DNA of 64,000 nt from Rhizobium brockwellii (GTDB taxonomy: Bacteria > Pseudomonadota > Alphaproteobacteria > Rhizobiales > Rhizobiaceae). The DNA lies in assembly GCF_000769405.2 (NCBI RefSeq), contig NZ_CP053439.1, positions 2,542,001 to 2,606,000 of the forward strand, given 5' to 3'. Made by a program: the position numbers and the translations under genes. The notes beneath the pieces were generated by a model. It ran no database searches, was not told the origin of the DNA, and saw nothing but the letters and a program-made list of their open reading frames with translations. Positions 35,017-43,714 of this stretch are shown here, one piece after another. Numbering within the stretch: the first letter of the stretch is position 1; every line of letters starts with the position of its first letter.

Positions 35017-36918
35017 ATGACGTCGACGCATATGGATAAGACGGGGGATGGCGTCGGCCGGAAGGGTTTTGTCGGGCTGGTCATCGGCGCGGTCGGCGTC
35101 GTCTATGGCGATATCGGCACTAGCCCGCTCTATGCCTTTCGCGAGGCGCTGAGGCCGTTTGCAGCCGATGGCGTGCATGAGGCCGAGGTCATCGGTCTGA
35201 TTTCGCTGATGGTCTGGACGCTGACGATCATTGTGACTTTCAAATATGTGCTCTTCCTTCTCAGAGCAGACAATGACGGCGAAGGCGGCGCGCTTTCGCT
35301 GCTCGCCCTCCTGATGAAGAAGATGGGGCGAAACGTGCCGGTGCTCTTCTTCGCCGGCCTGATCGGCGCCGCCCTCTTCATCGGCGATGCGATGATCACG
35401 CCTGCTTTGTCGGTCATGTCGGCGCTCGAAGGCCTGAAACTGATCACACCCGCCTTTGCCGAATACGTCCCGCTTGCGTCGGCGGCGATCATGATCGTCC
35501 TCTTTGCCGTCCAGTCGAGGGGAACGGCCGCCGTCTCCAAGCTTTTCGGGCCGATCACAGTGTTATGGTTTCTGGCCATGGCGGCAGGCGGCCTGATCCA
35601 TATCGGCGACGACTGGAGGATTCTGGAAGCGCTCAATCCGGCCAATGCATTCCTGTTCCTCACCCATGCCGGCAGCGTCGGCCTCATCGTGCTCGGCGCC
35701 GTTTTTCTGACGGTGACGGGTGCCGAGGCGCTCTATGCCGATCTCGGGCATTTCGGACGCCGCCCGATCCAAATGGCATGGTTCGTGCTTGTCTTTCCCG
35801 CATTGCTGCTGAACTACCTCGGGCAAGGCGCGCTGGTTCTCGCCCATCCCGAAACGGCCGGCAACCCGTTCTTTCTGATGTATCCCGACTGGGCCTTGCC
35901 GCCGATGGTTCTCCTGGCGACGATGGCAACGATCATCGCCAGCCAGGCGGTGATCACAGGCGCATTTTCGCTGTCCCGCTCGGCGGTTCACCTCGGCTTC
36001 CTGCCGAGGCTCAGGATCAAGTTCACGTCGGAGACCAACACCGGCCAGATCTACGTGCCGGCCGTCAATCTTCTCCTGCTGGTCGGCGTGCTGATGCTGA
36101 TCTTTTCCTTCGGCGACTCCGAGTCGCTGGCGACGGCCTACGGCATCTCGGTGACGGGAACCATGGTCATCTCGACCATGCTGGTCTTCCAGTTCCTTCG
36201 GGTCGTCTGGGGTTATTCCCTCCTCCTCGCGGCCGCCTGGCTGCTGCCGCTTTTCACCATCGAAGTCATGTTCCTGGCAGCCAATCTGCTGAAGATCTAC
36301 GATGGCGGCTGGGTTCCGGTCGCCCTTGCGCTGGCGATCATGATCCTGATGTGGACATGGACCCGAGGCCAGGCCTATCTGAAGAGGCTGCGGGCCAACA
36401 ACGAGATCCCGCTCGATTCCTTCATCAGGTCGATCGAGCGAAAGTCGGACCATTCGCCGGTCACCGTTCCGGGAACGGCAGTCTTCCTGACCAGCGTCCC
36501 AGATCGAACGCCGAACGTTATGCTCCACAATCTCAAGCACAACCACGTGCTCCACGAACAGAACGTTATCCTGACCGTCTGGACCGAGGATGAACCTTAT
36601 GTCCCCGATATCAGACGCATCAAGATCAGCCAGCTCTCGCCGCGTTTCGTGCGCCTCGACATCACCTTCGGCTTCATGGACGACCCAGATGTCACCAGAG
36701 CATTGGCTCTCTGCCGGGAGGGAGGCTTCAAGTTCGAGATCATGAGAACCTCCTTTTATCTCGGCCGCCGGAACCTCGTGAGGACGCCGAACACCGGGCT
36801 GCCCGCCTGGCAGGAGCGCATATTCATGGCGCTGGAAGGCTTGGCGATTGACCCTTCCGATTACTTCAATCTGCCGTCAAACCGTGTCGTCGAACTCGGC
36901 GAACAAATCGCCATTTAG
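35017..36918 (+). CDS. kup: Kup-type potassium uptake transporter
   Basis: A 633-residue K+/H+ symporter. The N-terminal [17 protein letters not shown] is the signature of the KUP/HAK family. About 12 membrane segments fill residues 20-450, and the C-terminal third is cytoplasmic. The ATG at 35017, with GGGGAACC ahead, gives the length usual in rhizobia; the frame extends to 34969. It is divergent from tyrS. The 350-base gap holds the promoters of both. Confidence 0.95.
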   Translation: MTSTHMDKTGDGVGRKGFVGLVIGAVGVVYGDIGTSPLYAFREALRPFAADGVHEAEVIGLISLMVWTLTIIVTFKYVLFLLRADNDGEGGALSLLALLMKKMGRNVPVLFFAGLIGAALFIGDAMITPALSVMSALEGLKLITPAFAEYVPLASAAIMIVLFAVQSRGTAAVSKLFGPITVLWFLAMAAGGLIHIGDDWRILEALNPANAFLFLTHAGSVGLIVLGAVFLTVTGAEALYADLGHFGRRPIQMAWFVLVFPALLLNYLGQGALVLAHPETAGNPFFLMYPDWALPPMVLLATMATIIASQAVITGAFSLSRSAVHLGFLPRLRIKFTSETNTGQIYVPAVNLLLLVGVLMLIFSFGDSESLATAYGISVTGTMVISTMLVFQFLRVVWGYSLLLAAAWLLPLFTIEVMFLAANLLKIYDGGWVPVALALAIMILMWTWTRGQAYLKRLRANNEIPLDSFIRSIERKSDHSPVTVPGTAVFLTSVPDRTPNVMLHNLKHNHVLHEQNVILTVWTEDEPYVPDIRRIKISQLSPRFVRLDITFGFMDDPDVTRALALCREGGFKFEIMRTSFYLGRRNLVRTPNTGLPAWQERIFMALEGLAIDPSDYFNLPSNRVVELGEQIAI

Positions 36919-37017
36919 GGTAGGACGCCACTCGGCGGCGACATCAGGATCGCTCAGGCATCAGCCCCGGTATCTCAATGCATTGATGATGAAGCTGAAA
37001 GCGCGAGGCGCTGAACC

Positions 37018-38601
37018 TCACGCCTTGGCCGAGATCGCGCTCAGCTCCTCGAGATCGAGATCCCGTTCCAGCTCACGTAGCGTCTCGTCATCGATGTCGC
37101 CGGCCCGGTGGAGCCGGATGAGTTCCCGACGCCCGATGGCAACCGCTTCGAGAATGACATCGAAATGCGCATGCAGCACCGGCATGTATTGCTCGGTTTT
37201 CTCGGCGTAGTCGATGATCGACGTGGCGCGGCGCTGGTAGCGCTCCAGCAATTGCGGGTGGATGAGTTTTCCTTCCGCGTCATAGGCCAGGCTCTGGACG
37301 ATCCCGAACTGCGCCTGCGCCATGGCGGCTTCGGCCTGGCTCATCGTCAGGCGCGCTCTTTCCGACTCCGGCTCCACCAGCCGCGCCCAGGCAATCACCC
37401 GCCCCAATGTCGTGCCCTGTATGAGCACGGTTCCGAGAATGATGGCGAAGGCCGTCACGAGGATGAAGTCGCGGCCGGGAAATCCTTCCGGCAAGCTCAG
37501 CGCCAAAGCAAGCGTCACCACGCCGCGCACACCCGCCCAGCTGAGAACGGTGGCGCCGCCGACGCCGAGCGGCGCGGCGCGTGTGAACCCCAGGGCAGTG
37601 CATAACCTGACGACGAAATCGCAGGCAAAGACCCAGGCAAAACGCGCCAGAACGAGCGCGACGAGGATCGCCAGCATCGGCAATCCCATGGTCGAGATCA
37701 CGGTGGCAAAGCCGCCGCCGCGTTCGACGACATCCCGGAGCGACAGCCCGATCAGGATGAACACCGCCGCTTCCATCAGGAAGATCATCACCGTCCAGAA
37801 CGAAATGCCGCGCATGCGCATTGCGGCTGAAAGCACGGTGTGCTGGTGCCAACTCATGATCAGGCCGGCGGTAACCGTGGCGATGACGCCAGAAACATGC
37901 AGCTGCTCGCCGAGCAGATAGGCAATCCAGCCGAGCAGCACCGAGGCTGCGATGATGAGATATTCGTCGCCGAGAAGCCGGACGAGCTTGAACCACGCCG
38001 TTCCCACAACGATGCCGACGACGGCGCCGCCGAGCGCCAGCACGAGGAAGCTGCCGCCCGCCTCCGCCGCGCTGAAGGCTCCGGTTGCGGCAGCGGCAAC
38101 GGCAAAACGGAAGAGCACCAGGCCGCTCGCATCGTTGAGCAGGCTCTCGCCTTCCAGCAGGATCTGAAGCCGCCGCGGCAGCCTGACGCGCTGCAGCACG
38201 GCACGCGCCGCAACCGCATCCGGCGGCGCAACGATCGCGCCGAGTGCGGCGCAAGCTGCCCAGGGAAGCGACGGAAAGATGAGGTGGGCCACAACGGCGA
38301 CGACCGCGCAGGTGAAGAACACCGCGCCGACGGCAAGCGAGGCGATGCCGATCACGTGTCGCCGCAACCGCCCGGCGGCAATGGACCAGGCGCCGTCCAT
38401 CAACAGCGGCGGCAGGAAGATGACCAGCACCAGCCCGGGATCAATTTATATCGCCGGCAGCCCCGGCACAAACGCCAGCGAAGCACCACCGGCCAGCAGC
38501 GCGACGGACGGCGGCAACCCGAGCCGGTGGGCGGCATAATGCAGCGCGATGATCGCGAGAAACATCGCGATGACGAGCTCGAACAAGTGGGTTGGTTCCA
38601 T
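37018..38601 (-). pseudogene. CPA1 Na+/H+ antiporter interrupted by an in-frame TAA
   Basis: From the ATG at 38601 the frame reads HLFELVIAMFLAIIALHYAA... LAFVPGLPAI, then TAA at 38446-38448 as codon 52, and continues in the same frame with IDPGLVLVIFLPPLLMDGAW. The following part is an intact CPA1 exchanger: GESLLNDASGLVLFRFA holds the ion-binding ND motif, and the GVRGVVTLALALSLP stretch is conserved. The full length would be 527 aa with about 12 membrane segments. A GTG at 38430 could restart translation, giving a protein without the first two helices. A one-base change such as GAA to TAA explains the break. Confidence 0.82.
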
Positions 38602-38638
38602 ATGCCTCTGCCCTGGCTCGGAAACGAATTTTGGATGC

Positions 38639-38705
38639 CTACCGCATAGTTCAAAGCGGAATCGATTCAAGGATAAAATTATCCAGTAATTCAATGCTTT
38701 ACAGC
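38639..38705 (-). repeat. palindromic intergenic repeat, copy C (degenerate)
   Basis: On the minus strand this reads like the second half of copy B at 47594-47699: TAAAGCATTGAATTACTGGA, then TAATTTTATCCTTGAATCGATTCCG and an end close to ATGCGGTAG. It begins just upstream of the antiporter's ATG. Compared with copy B it has several substitutions and lacks the GCGCGTC hairpin half. Confidence 0.65.
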
Positions 38706-38940
38706 TATTTTACGCGACCGAAGCCCAATGGGCGCCTCGGAGCAACCGTCCAGTTGCTAACATCGGCAGAATACGCTTTCCCGTCAATCCGCCTGCAAAT
38801 ACGATTGGCCGCTTCGGAACCCACCTGCCGTCTCGGTGGGCATTAGATGCCGATGATCTCTCCGCCGATCATTGCCGAGATTTAATTGGAATTTCTGGCC
38901 TACCCTCCTTAAATCCTGCGTCTTGAGGCAAGGAAGACAG

Positions 38941-39717
38941 ATGAAGAGGCGAACCCTTGTGCTTGGAGGTGCGGCCATTGTCGCATCATCCGTCGCTGCG
39001 GTGGCGATCTGGCCGCGGCGACACGTCGTTGTTGCCGCCAGGACATTCGACTGGAAGGGAACGGATTTCGTAAGCGGCGGCACAAAGTCGGTTACCTTGG
39101 AGAAGCTGCCCGAGCCGCTCTTCCGCACCAGTCCGAATTGCGTCGTCACCGTCGCCCAGACCCTTGGCCCCTGCCATGTCAACAATGTCCCGGCCCGTCA
39201 GGACGTCTCGGAAGGAAAGGCCGGGCTGCCTTTGCGGTTGGCCGTTCGGATCGTCCACGCGGCAGATTGCCAGCCGGTCGAAAATGCCGATATCGAAATC
39301 TGGCATACCGATCACCGCGGCATCTATTCCGGCCGCGAGGCTGCGGAGATGTGCACCTTCGGCGATGCCGAGGCGATTAGCGGGCTTGCCTTCCGCGGCC
39401 GCCAGCTGACGGATGCCAAGGGGCAGGCAAGCTTTTTGACGGCCTATCCCGGATGGTACAAGGGCCGCACGCCGCATGTTCATTGCCGCATTCTCGTTGA
39501 GGGCAAGGAGCTTCTCGTCAGCCAGATCTATTTCGACGATGTGCTGAGCGATATCATCTATGGTGAGCATCCCGACTATCTCGGGCGCCCTGCCCGCGAT
39601 ACGCGCAACGACGAGGACGGCCTCATCCCGGAGGATGCTGCCGATCACATCTTCGATTTCGAAAAACTCGATAGCGGCGTGCTGTCCGCCACCATCACCA
39701 TCGGTCTCTCTGCCTGA
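38941..39717 (+). CDS. exported intradiol ring-cleavage dioxygenase-like protein
   Basis: A 258-residue protein. The N-terminus MKRRTLVLGGAAIVASS resembles a twin-arginine or membrane anchor signal. The body matches protocatechuate/catechol intradiol dioxygenases: LGPCHV, ADIEIWHTDHRGIYSG, AYPGWYKGRTPHVHCRI (Tyr and the H-x-H iron ligands). Periplasmic members of this family are common, with unknown substrates. AAGGAAGACAG fixes the ATG at 38941. It faces the molybdenum enzyme/cytochrome operon from the other side; no GTAACC-type promoter was found ahead of it. Confidence 0.85.
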   Translation: MKRRTLVLGGAAIVASSVAAVAIWPRRHVVVAARTFDWKGTDFVSGGTKSVTLEKLPEPLFRTSPNCVVTVAQTLGPCHVNNVPARQDVSEGKAGLPLRLAVRIVHAADCQPVENADIEIWHTDHRGIYSGREAAEMCTFGDAEAISGLAFRGRQLTDAKGQASFLTAYPGWYKGRTPHVHCRILVEGKELLVSQIYFDDVLSDIIYGEHPDYLGRPARDTRNDEDGLIPEDAADHIFDFEKLDSGVLSATITIGLSA

Positions 39718-39818
39718 GCGGGGGCAGCGGCGAGGTTCCACATCCTCGATCACGAGGACCTCTCCGGCCGTGGAACCCGACACGAGGAAAGCGTCAAGGT
39801 CGGCATGTCGGTCGGAGA

Positions 39819-40595
39819 TTATATGCCCGCATACCATTCGTAACCGCGATCCTCCCAGAAGCCGCCATTTCCGCCGTAAAGCTGGCCGAGATCGGCGACG
39901 GCTTCGATGCCGGTGAGGTATTTTGCCTGCTTGTAACCGAGCTGGCGCTCGACCCGGAGCCTCAGAGGTGCGCCATGGGCGACTTCGAGATCGCGGCCGT
40001 TCATGGTGTGGGCAAGGATCGTCTGGGGGTGGAACGCATCGACGAGATCGATGCTTTCGTAATACCAGCCGCTGCCGTCGAGCGTCTTTTCGTATTCGTC
40101 GGCGCAGTGGAAAACGATGTAGCGGGCTTCGGGTTTCAAACCGGCCGCCTGCAGCAGCGCTCCGAGCGGCACGCCGGTCCATTTGCCGATCGCGCTCCAA
40201 CCCTCGACGCAGTCATGCCTGGTGATCTGCGTGCGGGCCGGCAGGGCTTTCAACTCCGCCAGCGACAATTGCATCGGCTTGTCGACCAGTCCGCCAACCT
40301 CAAGCTTCCAGCCCGAAAACCGCTGGTTCATCCAGTCGATATAGCGGGCATTATCCGGCATGCTCGTGCCGTTGGCGCGGAAGGTCGGCGAGATATCGGC
40401 TTCGGTGAACTCGCGGGCGAGCGCGTCGTCGCCGAGCAGGAAGCGCTGCGTCTTCATGCTGAAGCCTTCGGCGATCTTCAGCACCGATTTCGTCCGATCG
40501 TTTTCGACGAGGGCATCGCAGCCGGCAAGTCCCAGCGCCGATGCCGTCATCGTCGCGCCGAGCAGGAATCGACGTCTGGTGATGATGCGGCTCAT
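39819..40595 (-). CDS. Tat-exported molybdopterin oxidoreductase (sulfite oxidase/MsrP-like)
   Basis: A 258-residue protein of the oxidoreductase molybdopterin-binding fold. The N-terminus has the twin-arginine motif TRRRFLLGA and a lipobox LAGC with Cys26, so it is probably a Tat-dependent lipoprotein. The molybdenum-ligating Cys is C129 in RHDCVEGWSAIGKW. It lacks the C-terminal dimerisation domain of true sulfite oxidases, as in YedY/MsrP. Electrons probably come from or go to the cytochrome b encoded just upstream, whose stop overlaps this start (ATGA). The substrate could be oxidised protein methionine or another sulfoxide/sulfite; this is inference. Confidence 0.88.
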   Translation of the reverse strand: MSRIITRRRFLLGATMTASALGLAGCDALVENDRTKSVLKIAEGFSMKTQRFLLGDDALAREFTEADISPTFRANGTSMPDNARYIDWMNQRFSGWKLEVGGLVDKPMQLSLAELKALPARTQITRHDCVEGWSAIGKWTGVPLGALLQAAGLKPEARYIVFHCADEYEKTLDGSGWYYESIDLVDAFHPQTILAHTMNGRDLEVAHGAPLRLRVERQLGYKQAKYLTGIEAVADLGQLYGGNGGFWEDRGYEWYAGI

Positions 40596-41434
40596 GACTT
40601 TCCTCCCTGCCCGATGTCGTAATAACCGGTGATCATCGAGCGCAGATTGTTGAACACGCCCGAAACCAGCACCATCGCCACATGCACCGCGACGAAGGCG
40701 ACGAGCGAGAAGGCGGTTAGGAAATGCAGCGTGCGGGCCGATTGCCGGCCGCCGAACAGATCGAGCAGCCAGGGCGCAACCGCATTGAAGCCTGGCGACA
40801 TGGTAAGCCCGGTCCCGATCATCAGCGGCAGCAGCACGAAGATCACGGCGACATAGGCGAGTTTCTGCAGCGTATTGTAGTGGCGGGCTTCGGCCCCCTT
40901 GGGAAAGCGCAGCCGGGCGTGACTGACGATCTCACGGCCGAGATGCGAAGGCTGCAGCTCTCCGGCCGCCGGCAGCAGATCGCGGCGGAAATGCCGACTG
41001 ATGAAACCATAAGCGAGATAACTGAAGCCGTTGATGACAAACAGCCAGGCAAAGAAGAAATGCCAGCGCCGGCCCGATGCCAGATCCTGGTAGCTCGGCA
41101 AGGTCAGCCAGTTCGGAAAACCGCGCACTGCAGCCTCGCCGCCGACATTCGAAACCCCGAGAATGCCCGTCGTGTCGAGGGTCAATCCGCCGATGCGCGT
41201 CACGCCCTTCAGCGCATTGCCTTCCTGCTCCGCCTCCATGGAAATGAAGGACGGATCGTCGTCGGCGCCGTACTGGCCCCAATAGAGCGCCGGATGGGCA
41301 TTGAATATCTGCAGGCCGCTGTACAGCAGCACCGTCATGCACAGCACGTTTACCCAGTGCGACAGGCGCACCAGCAGGCCATGGCGGTAGAAGAGCGTGC
41401 CTCCGCTCGTCATGCCGGCATCGGTCGTGGCCAT
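40592..41434 (-). CDS. cytochrome b/b6-type membrane protein, partner of the molybdenum enzyme
   Basis: A 280-residue inner-membrane cytochrome b of the thiosulfate-reductase/Ni-hydrogenase type. Four to five membrane segments are seen (about residues 23-43, 122-146, 196-218, 240-266). Candidate haem His residues include H19 (YRHGLLVRLSHWVN region), H124-H125 area and HFLTAFSLVAFVAVHVAM. It overlaps the molybdopterin gene by four bases and follows the MXKDX gene by 86 bases, so all three probably share the ECF-type promoter at 41868-41894. Confidence 0.88.
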   Translation of the reverse strand: MATTDAGMTSGGTLFYRHGLLVRLSHWVNVLCMTVLLYSGLQIFNAHPALYWGQYGADDDPSFISMEAEQEGNALKGVTRIGGLTLDTTGILGVSNVGGEAAVRGFPNWLTLPSYQDLASGRRWHFFFAWLFVINGFSYLAYGFISRHFRRDLLPAAGELQPSHLGREIVSHARLRFPKGAEARHYNTLQKLAYVAVIFVLLPLMIGTGLTMSPGFNAVAPWLLDLFGGRQSARTLHFLTAFSLVAFVAVHVAMVLVSGVFNNLRSMITGYYDIGQGGKS

Positions 41435-41479
41435 GGTAATTCCTCCGGATCGACATGAAAGGTCTTAGCGAGAAAGGAC

Positions 41480-41511
41480 GCGGCCGCCAGCCAAATAGTT
41501 TCAGCGGCCGC
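41480..41511. terminator. possible attenuator between MXKDX gene and cytochrome b gene
   Basis: Two copies of the palindromic octamer GCGGCCGC (41480-41487 and 41504-41511) can pair around a 16-base loop, followed on the minus strand by GTCCTTTCTC. It may give partial termination, so that more MXKDX transcript than downstream transcript is made. Confidence 0.35.
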
Positions 41512-41520
41512 GGCCAAAGC

Positions 41521-41805
41521 TTACTTCATCGCGTCGCAGGCCTTCGTCATTGTGTCCTTCTTCATCGTGTCCTTCTCCATGCCGGCATTGTGCATGCAGT
41601 CGGCCTTGGTGCTGCCGGTCGCCATGGTGTCCTTCTTCATTGCGTCCTTCGACATTGCGTCCTTGGACATGGCGTCCTTCGACATCGTGTCGGTCTTCAT
41701 GCTGTCTTTCTTCATGGCATCGCTGCTCTGGGCGTTGGCGACGCCGGCAAGCGACAGGCCAATGACGAAGGTGCAGGCGGCAAGGCTGGAAAGGATCTTG
41801 GTCAT
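41521..41805 (-). CDS. pentapeptide MXKDX repeat protein (exported)
   Basis: A 94-residue protein with a signal peptide (KILSSLAACTFVIGLSLAGVANA, cleavage about residue 25) followed by about ten M-x-K-D-x repeats, such as MKKDS, MSKDA and MEKDT. The repeats are a known but functionally undefined family. Regularly spaced Met with Lys/Asp could bind Cu(I) or act as an oxidisable Met reservoir. One would expect a link to the molybdenum enzyme downstream if that enzyme repairs oxidised methionine. The ATG at 41805 (GGAGACCCT ahead) is followed directly by the signal peptide. Confidence 0.9.
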   Translation of the reverse strand: MTKILSSLAACTFVIGLSLAGVANAQSSDAMKKDSMKTDTMSKDAMSKDAMSKDAMKKDTMATGSTKADCMHNAGMEKDTMKKDTMTKACDAMK

Positions 41806-41867
41806 GAGGGTCTCCTCGGATCGTTTTGACATGTCCGCCGGCACCCACCGACGGCTCACAGTCCTGA

Positions 41868-41894
41868 ATTCGATCCTCTTGCGAAGGCGGTTAC
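41868..41894 (-). promoter_or_regulatory. ECF-type promoter GTAACC-N16-CGAAT for the MXKDX operon
   Basis: On the minus strand GTAACC (41894-41889), 16 bases, then CGAAT (41872-41868). The start codon at 41805 lies about 55 bases beyond. The same pair of motifs precedes the sigma-factor gene, and it resembles the promoters reported for SigF of Caulobacter. Confidence 0.7.
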
Positions 41895-41917
41895 AGCCTC
41901 ACGCTTATGTGATAGCG

Positions 41918-41972
41918 CTACAGCGCCGCGCGTCTTTTGGAGACGCGCAAAGGACGCTGTACACTTTGAATT
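41918..41972 (+). repeat. palindromic intergenic repeat, copy A
   Basis: CTACAGCGCCGCGCGTCTTTT, a short spacer, AGACGCGCAAAG and ACGCTGTACACTTTGAATTG closely match the first half of copy B at 47594-47699. The GCGCGTCTTTTGGAGACGCGC core is a hairpin. This copy sits between the two divergent ECF-type promoters. Confidence 0.75.
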
Positions 41973-41999
41973 GCCGCCGGAAGATTTTTGAACCTGCCT

Positions 42000-42025
42000 G
42001 TAACCAAAGCGTCTCCCACGCGAAT
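42000..42025 (+). promoter_or_regulatory. ECF-type promoter GTAACC-N15-CGAAT of the sigma-factor gene
   Basis: GTAACC (42000-42005), 15 bases, then CGAAT (42021-42025), 15 bases before the ATG at 42041. The leader would be very short, and no clear ribosome binding site is present. The shared motif implies autoregulation. Confidence 0.65.
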
Positions 42026-42040
42026 AACATTGCAGACGAC

Positions 42041-42589
42041 ATGACGAGCGCCCATTCGGAACAAGCACTGAAGATGCTGATGCTTCTTTCCCTAGACGGG
42101 GACGAGGCAGCCTATCGGCGTCTGCTCGTGACGTTGCGGACCCTGCTCGTCGGTTATTACGGCGGACGTATCGGCACCACCGCGAAATCCGACACGGAAG
42201 ATCTCGTGCAGGAGACGTTGCTGGCGCTGCATTCGCGCCGGGCGACCTATGACAGGGAGCGACCGTTCACCGCGTGGTTCTTCTCGATTGCCCGCTACAA
42301 GCTGATCGACCACCACCGGAAGCATGGCGGCCGGTACAAGGCGGAAATGGAGCTGGACGAGGAGATCGAAGACGACTTCAGGGAGGATGCGATTGCAGCG
42401 CGCATGGATGTCGAACGGCTGTTGAGCGGCCTGCCGCAGCTCCAGCAGGAGCTGATCCGTCAGGTCAAGCTCGAGGGGCAGTCGGTGGCAGATACGGCAA
42501 GCCGCACCGGACAGTCGGAATCGGCGGTCAAGGTCGGCGTACACAGGGGCATCAGGGCGCTGGCGGCAAGATTGCGAGGTGGGATGTGA
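42041..42589 (+). CDS. ECF-type RNA polymerase sigma factor
   Basis: A 182-residue group IV sigma factor. Region 2 spans SDTEDLVQETLLALHSRRATYDRERPFTAWFFSIARYKLIDHHR (shown here as its key parts DLVQETLL and AWFFSIARYKLIDH). Region 4 is LPQLQQELIRQVKLEG...SVADTASRTGQSESAVKVGVHRGIRAL. The frame is open upstream to 41552, but that part is antisense to the MXKDX repeats. The gene overlaps the NrsF-type anti-sigma gene (ATGTGA), the arrangement of the SigF-NrsF group. It probably transcribes its own operon and the divergent MXKDX operon. Confidence 0.93.
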   Translation: MTSAHSEQALKMLMLLSLDGDEAAYRRLLVTLRTLLVGYYGGRIGTTAKSDTEDLVQETLLALHSRRATYDRERPFTAWFFSIARYKLIDHHRKHGGRYKAEMELDEEIEDDFREDAIAARMDVERLLSGLPQLQQELIRQVKLEGQSVADTASRTGQSESAVKVGVHRGIRALAARLRGGM

Positions 42590-43230
42590 GAGAGACTGAG
42601 GACGTGATCGACAGCCTTGTCCGGGATCTGAAGCCGGTGCCGAGACATGCGCTCGAACGCCGCTTCGCGCTTGCCATCCTGCCGGCCTTGGCAGTCTCGC
42701 TGCTGCTGATGCTTATCCTCCTCGGCCTTCGCACCGATATGGCGCAGGCGCTGATGCTGCCGGTCTTCTGGATCAAGTCCGCCTACAATGGCTTGCTTGC
42801 AATCGCCGCCTTCGCAGCCGTTTACCGCCTGTCCCGGCCGGATGGCTCGGAGGGCCGCTTTTTCGGGCTTGCCGCGGCCATCATACTCGCCCTCGCCGTC
42901 ATGGCGGTCATTCAGCTCGCTTTGTCGCCGGCCGCAAGCTACCCCGTGCTGGTGCTCGGCTCCTCCGCCCTGCATTGCCCGCTGCTGATCTTTGCCTTCG
43001 CCATGCCGATCCTGATCGCAAATACCTGGGTGCTGCGTGGCGGCGCGCCGAGCAACCTCGGAGTGACCGGTTTCATCGCCGGCATTGCCGCCGGCGCATC
43101 CGGCGCCTGGGTCTATTCCTGGTTTTGCACGGAAAACGGCCTGCCCTTCGTCACCCTCTGGTATTCGCTCGGAATCCTGCTGACCGGCGCAATCGGCGCG
43201 CTGCTCGGCCCCCGCCTCCTGCGCTGGTAG
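42586..43230 (+). CDS. NrsF-type (DUF1109) anti-sigma factor
   Basis: A 214-residue protein with six membrane segments and the N-terminus ETEDVIDSLVRDLKPVPRH, typical of DUF1109. The start is a GTG overlapping the sigma gene's TGA. WYSLGILLTGAIGALLGPRLLRW closes the family domain. In Caulobacter NrsF holds SigF inactive until a metal or oxidative signal; the same role is inferred. The Cys in the periplasmic loops (ALHCPLL, WFCTENG) are candidate sensors. Confidence 0.88.
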   Translation: MRETEDVIDSLVRDLKPVPRHALERRFALAILPALAVSLLLMLILLGLRTDMAQALMLPVFWIKSAYNGLLAIAAFAAVYRLSRPDGSEGRFFGLAAAIILALAVMAVIQLALSPAASYPVLVLGSSALHCPLLIFAFAMPILIANTWVLRGGAPSNLGVTGFIAGIAAGASGAWVYSWFCTENGLPFVTLWYSLGILLTGAIGALLGPRLLRW

Positions 43231-43367
43231 CACCGGCTGTTTGCGGCAGTACGCCACTAATCCTTCATCCGGCATGAAACCAGATGCAGCATTCCTGCGT
43301 ACTAGTCAGGGGATCAGTATTGCGTACCCCCTTGGATCGGAAAGCACAGGCAGCGAGGAATGACGGC

Positions 43368-43649
43368 ATGGTCAGGAAAGAAGGCGTAGCCCACCTCACC
43401 CGGCAAGCCGCAGAACAGGGGCTGGCCAGGCTGATGATGCGACTCCCTGCGACGCGGGCAACGATCAGAACAGCCGCGGCGAGCCAGCCCCATTTTTACG
43501 AATTATGCGGCGCCTACGGCGAAGCCTGCACTGTCCTCGATCGCATGCGCCGGGATAAATCGGCCGATCCCGCGATCATCGCCGAATATGAGATCATCTG
43601 CGCGGAAATCGAAGTGGACGTCATCAGGATCTTGCTCGGCGATCAATGA
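43368..43649 (+). CDS. hypothetical helical protein, 93 aa
   Basis: A small soluble protein with a basic first half (MVRKEGVAHLTRQAAEQGLARLM...) and an acidic C-terminal helix (IAEYEIICAEIEVDVIRILLG). GAGGA nine bases ahead supports the ATG at 43368; the frame opens at 43284 without a site. No family was recognised. It lies downstream of the anti-sigma gene but 137 bases away, with its own possible promoter. Confidence 0.6.
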   Translation: MVRKEGVAHLTRQAAEQGLARLMMRLPATRATIRTAAASQPHFYELCGAYGEACTVLDRMRRDKSADPAIIAEYEIICAEIEVDVIRILLGDQ

Positions 43650-43714
43650 GACTTCGCAAGTGCAGGGCGGACTGCCGCCGCGATGATGCAAGCCGTCTGC
43701 TGCCGGCGTCCCTA

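Noticed and set aside
41552..42040. Possible N-terminal extension of the sigma factor
   Set aside because: This part is antisense to the MXKDX repeats and contains both predicted promoters and repeat copy A; the sigma fold starts after 42041.
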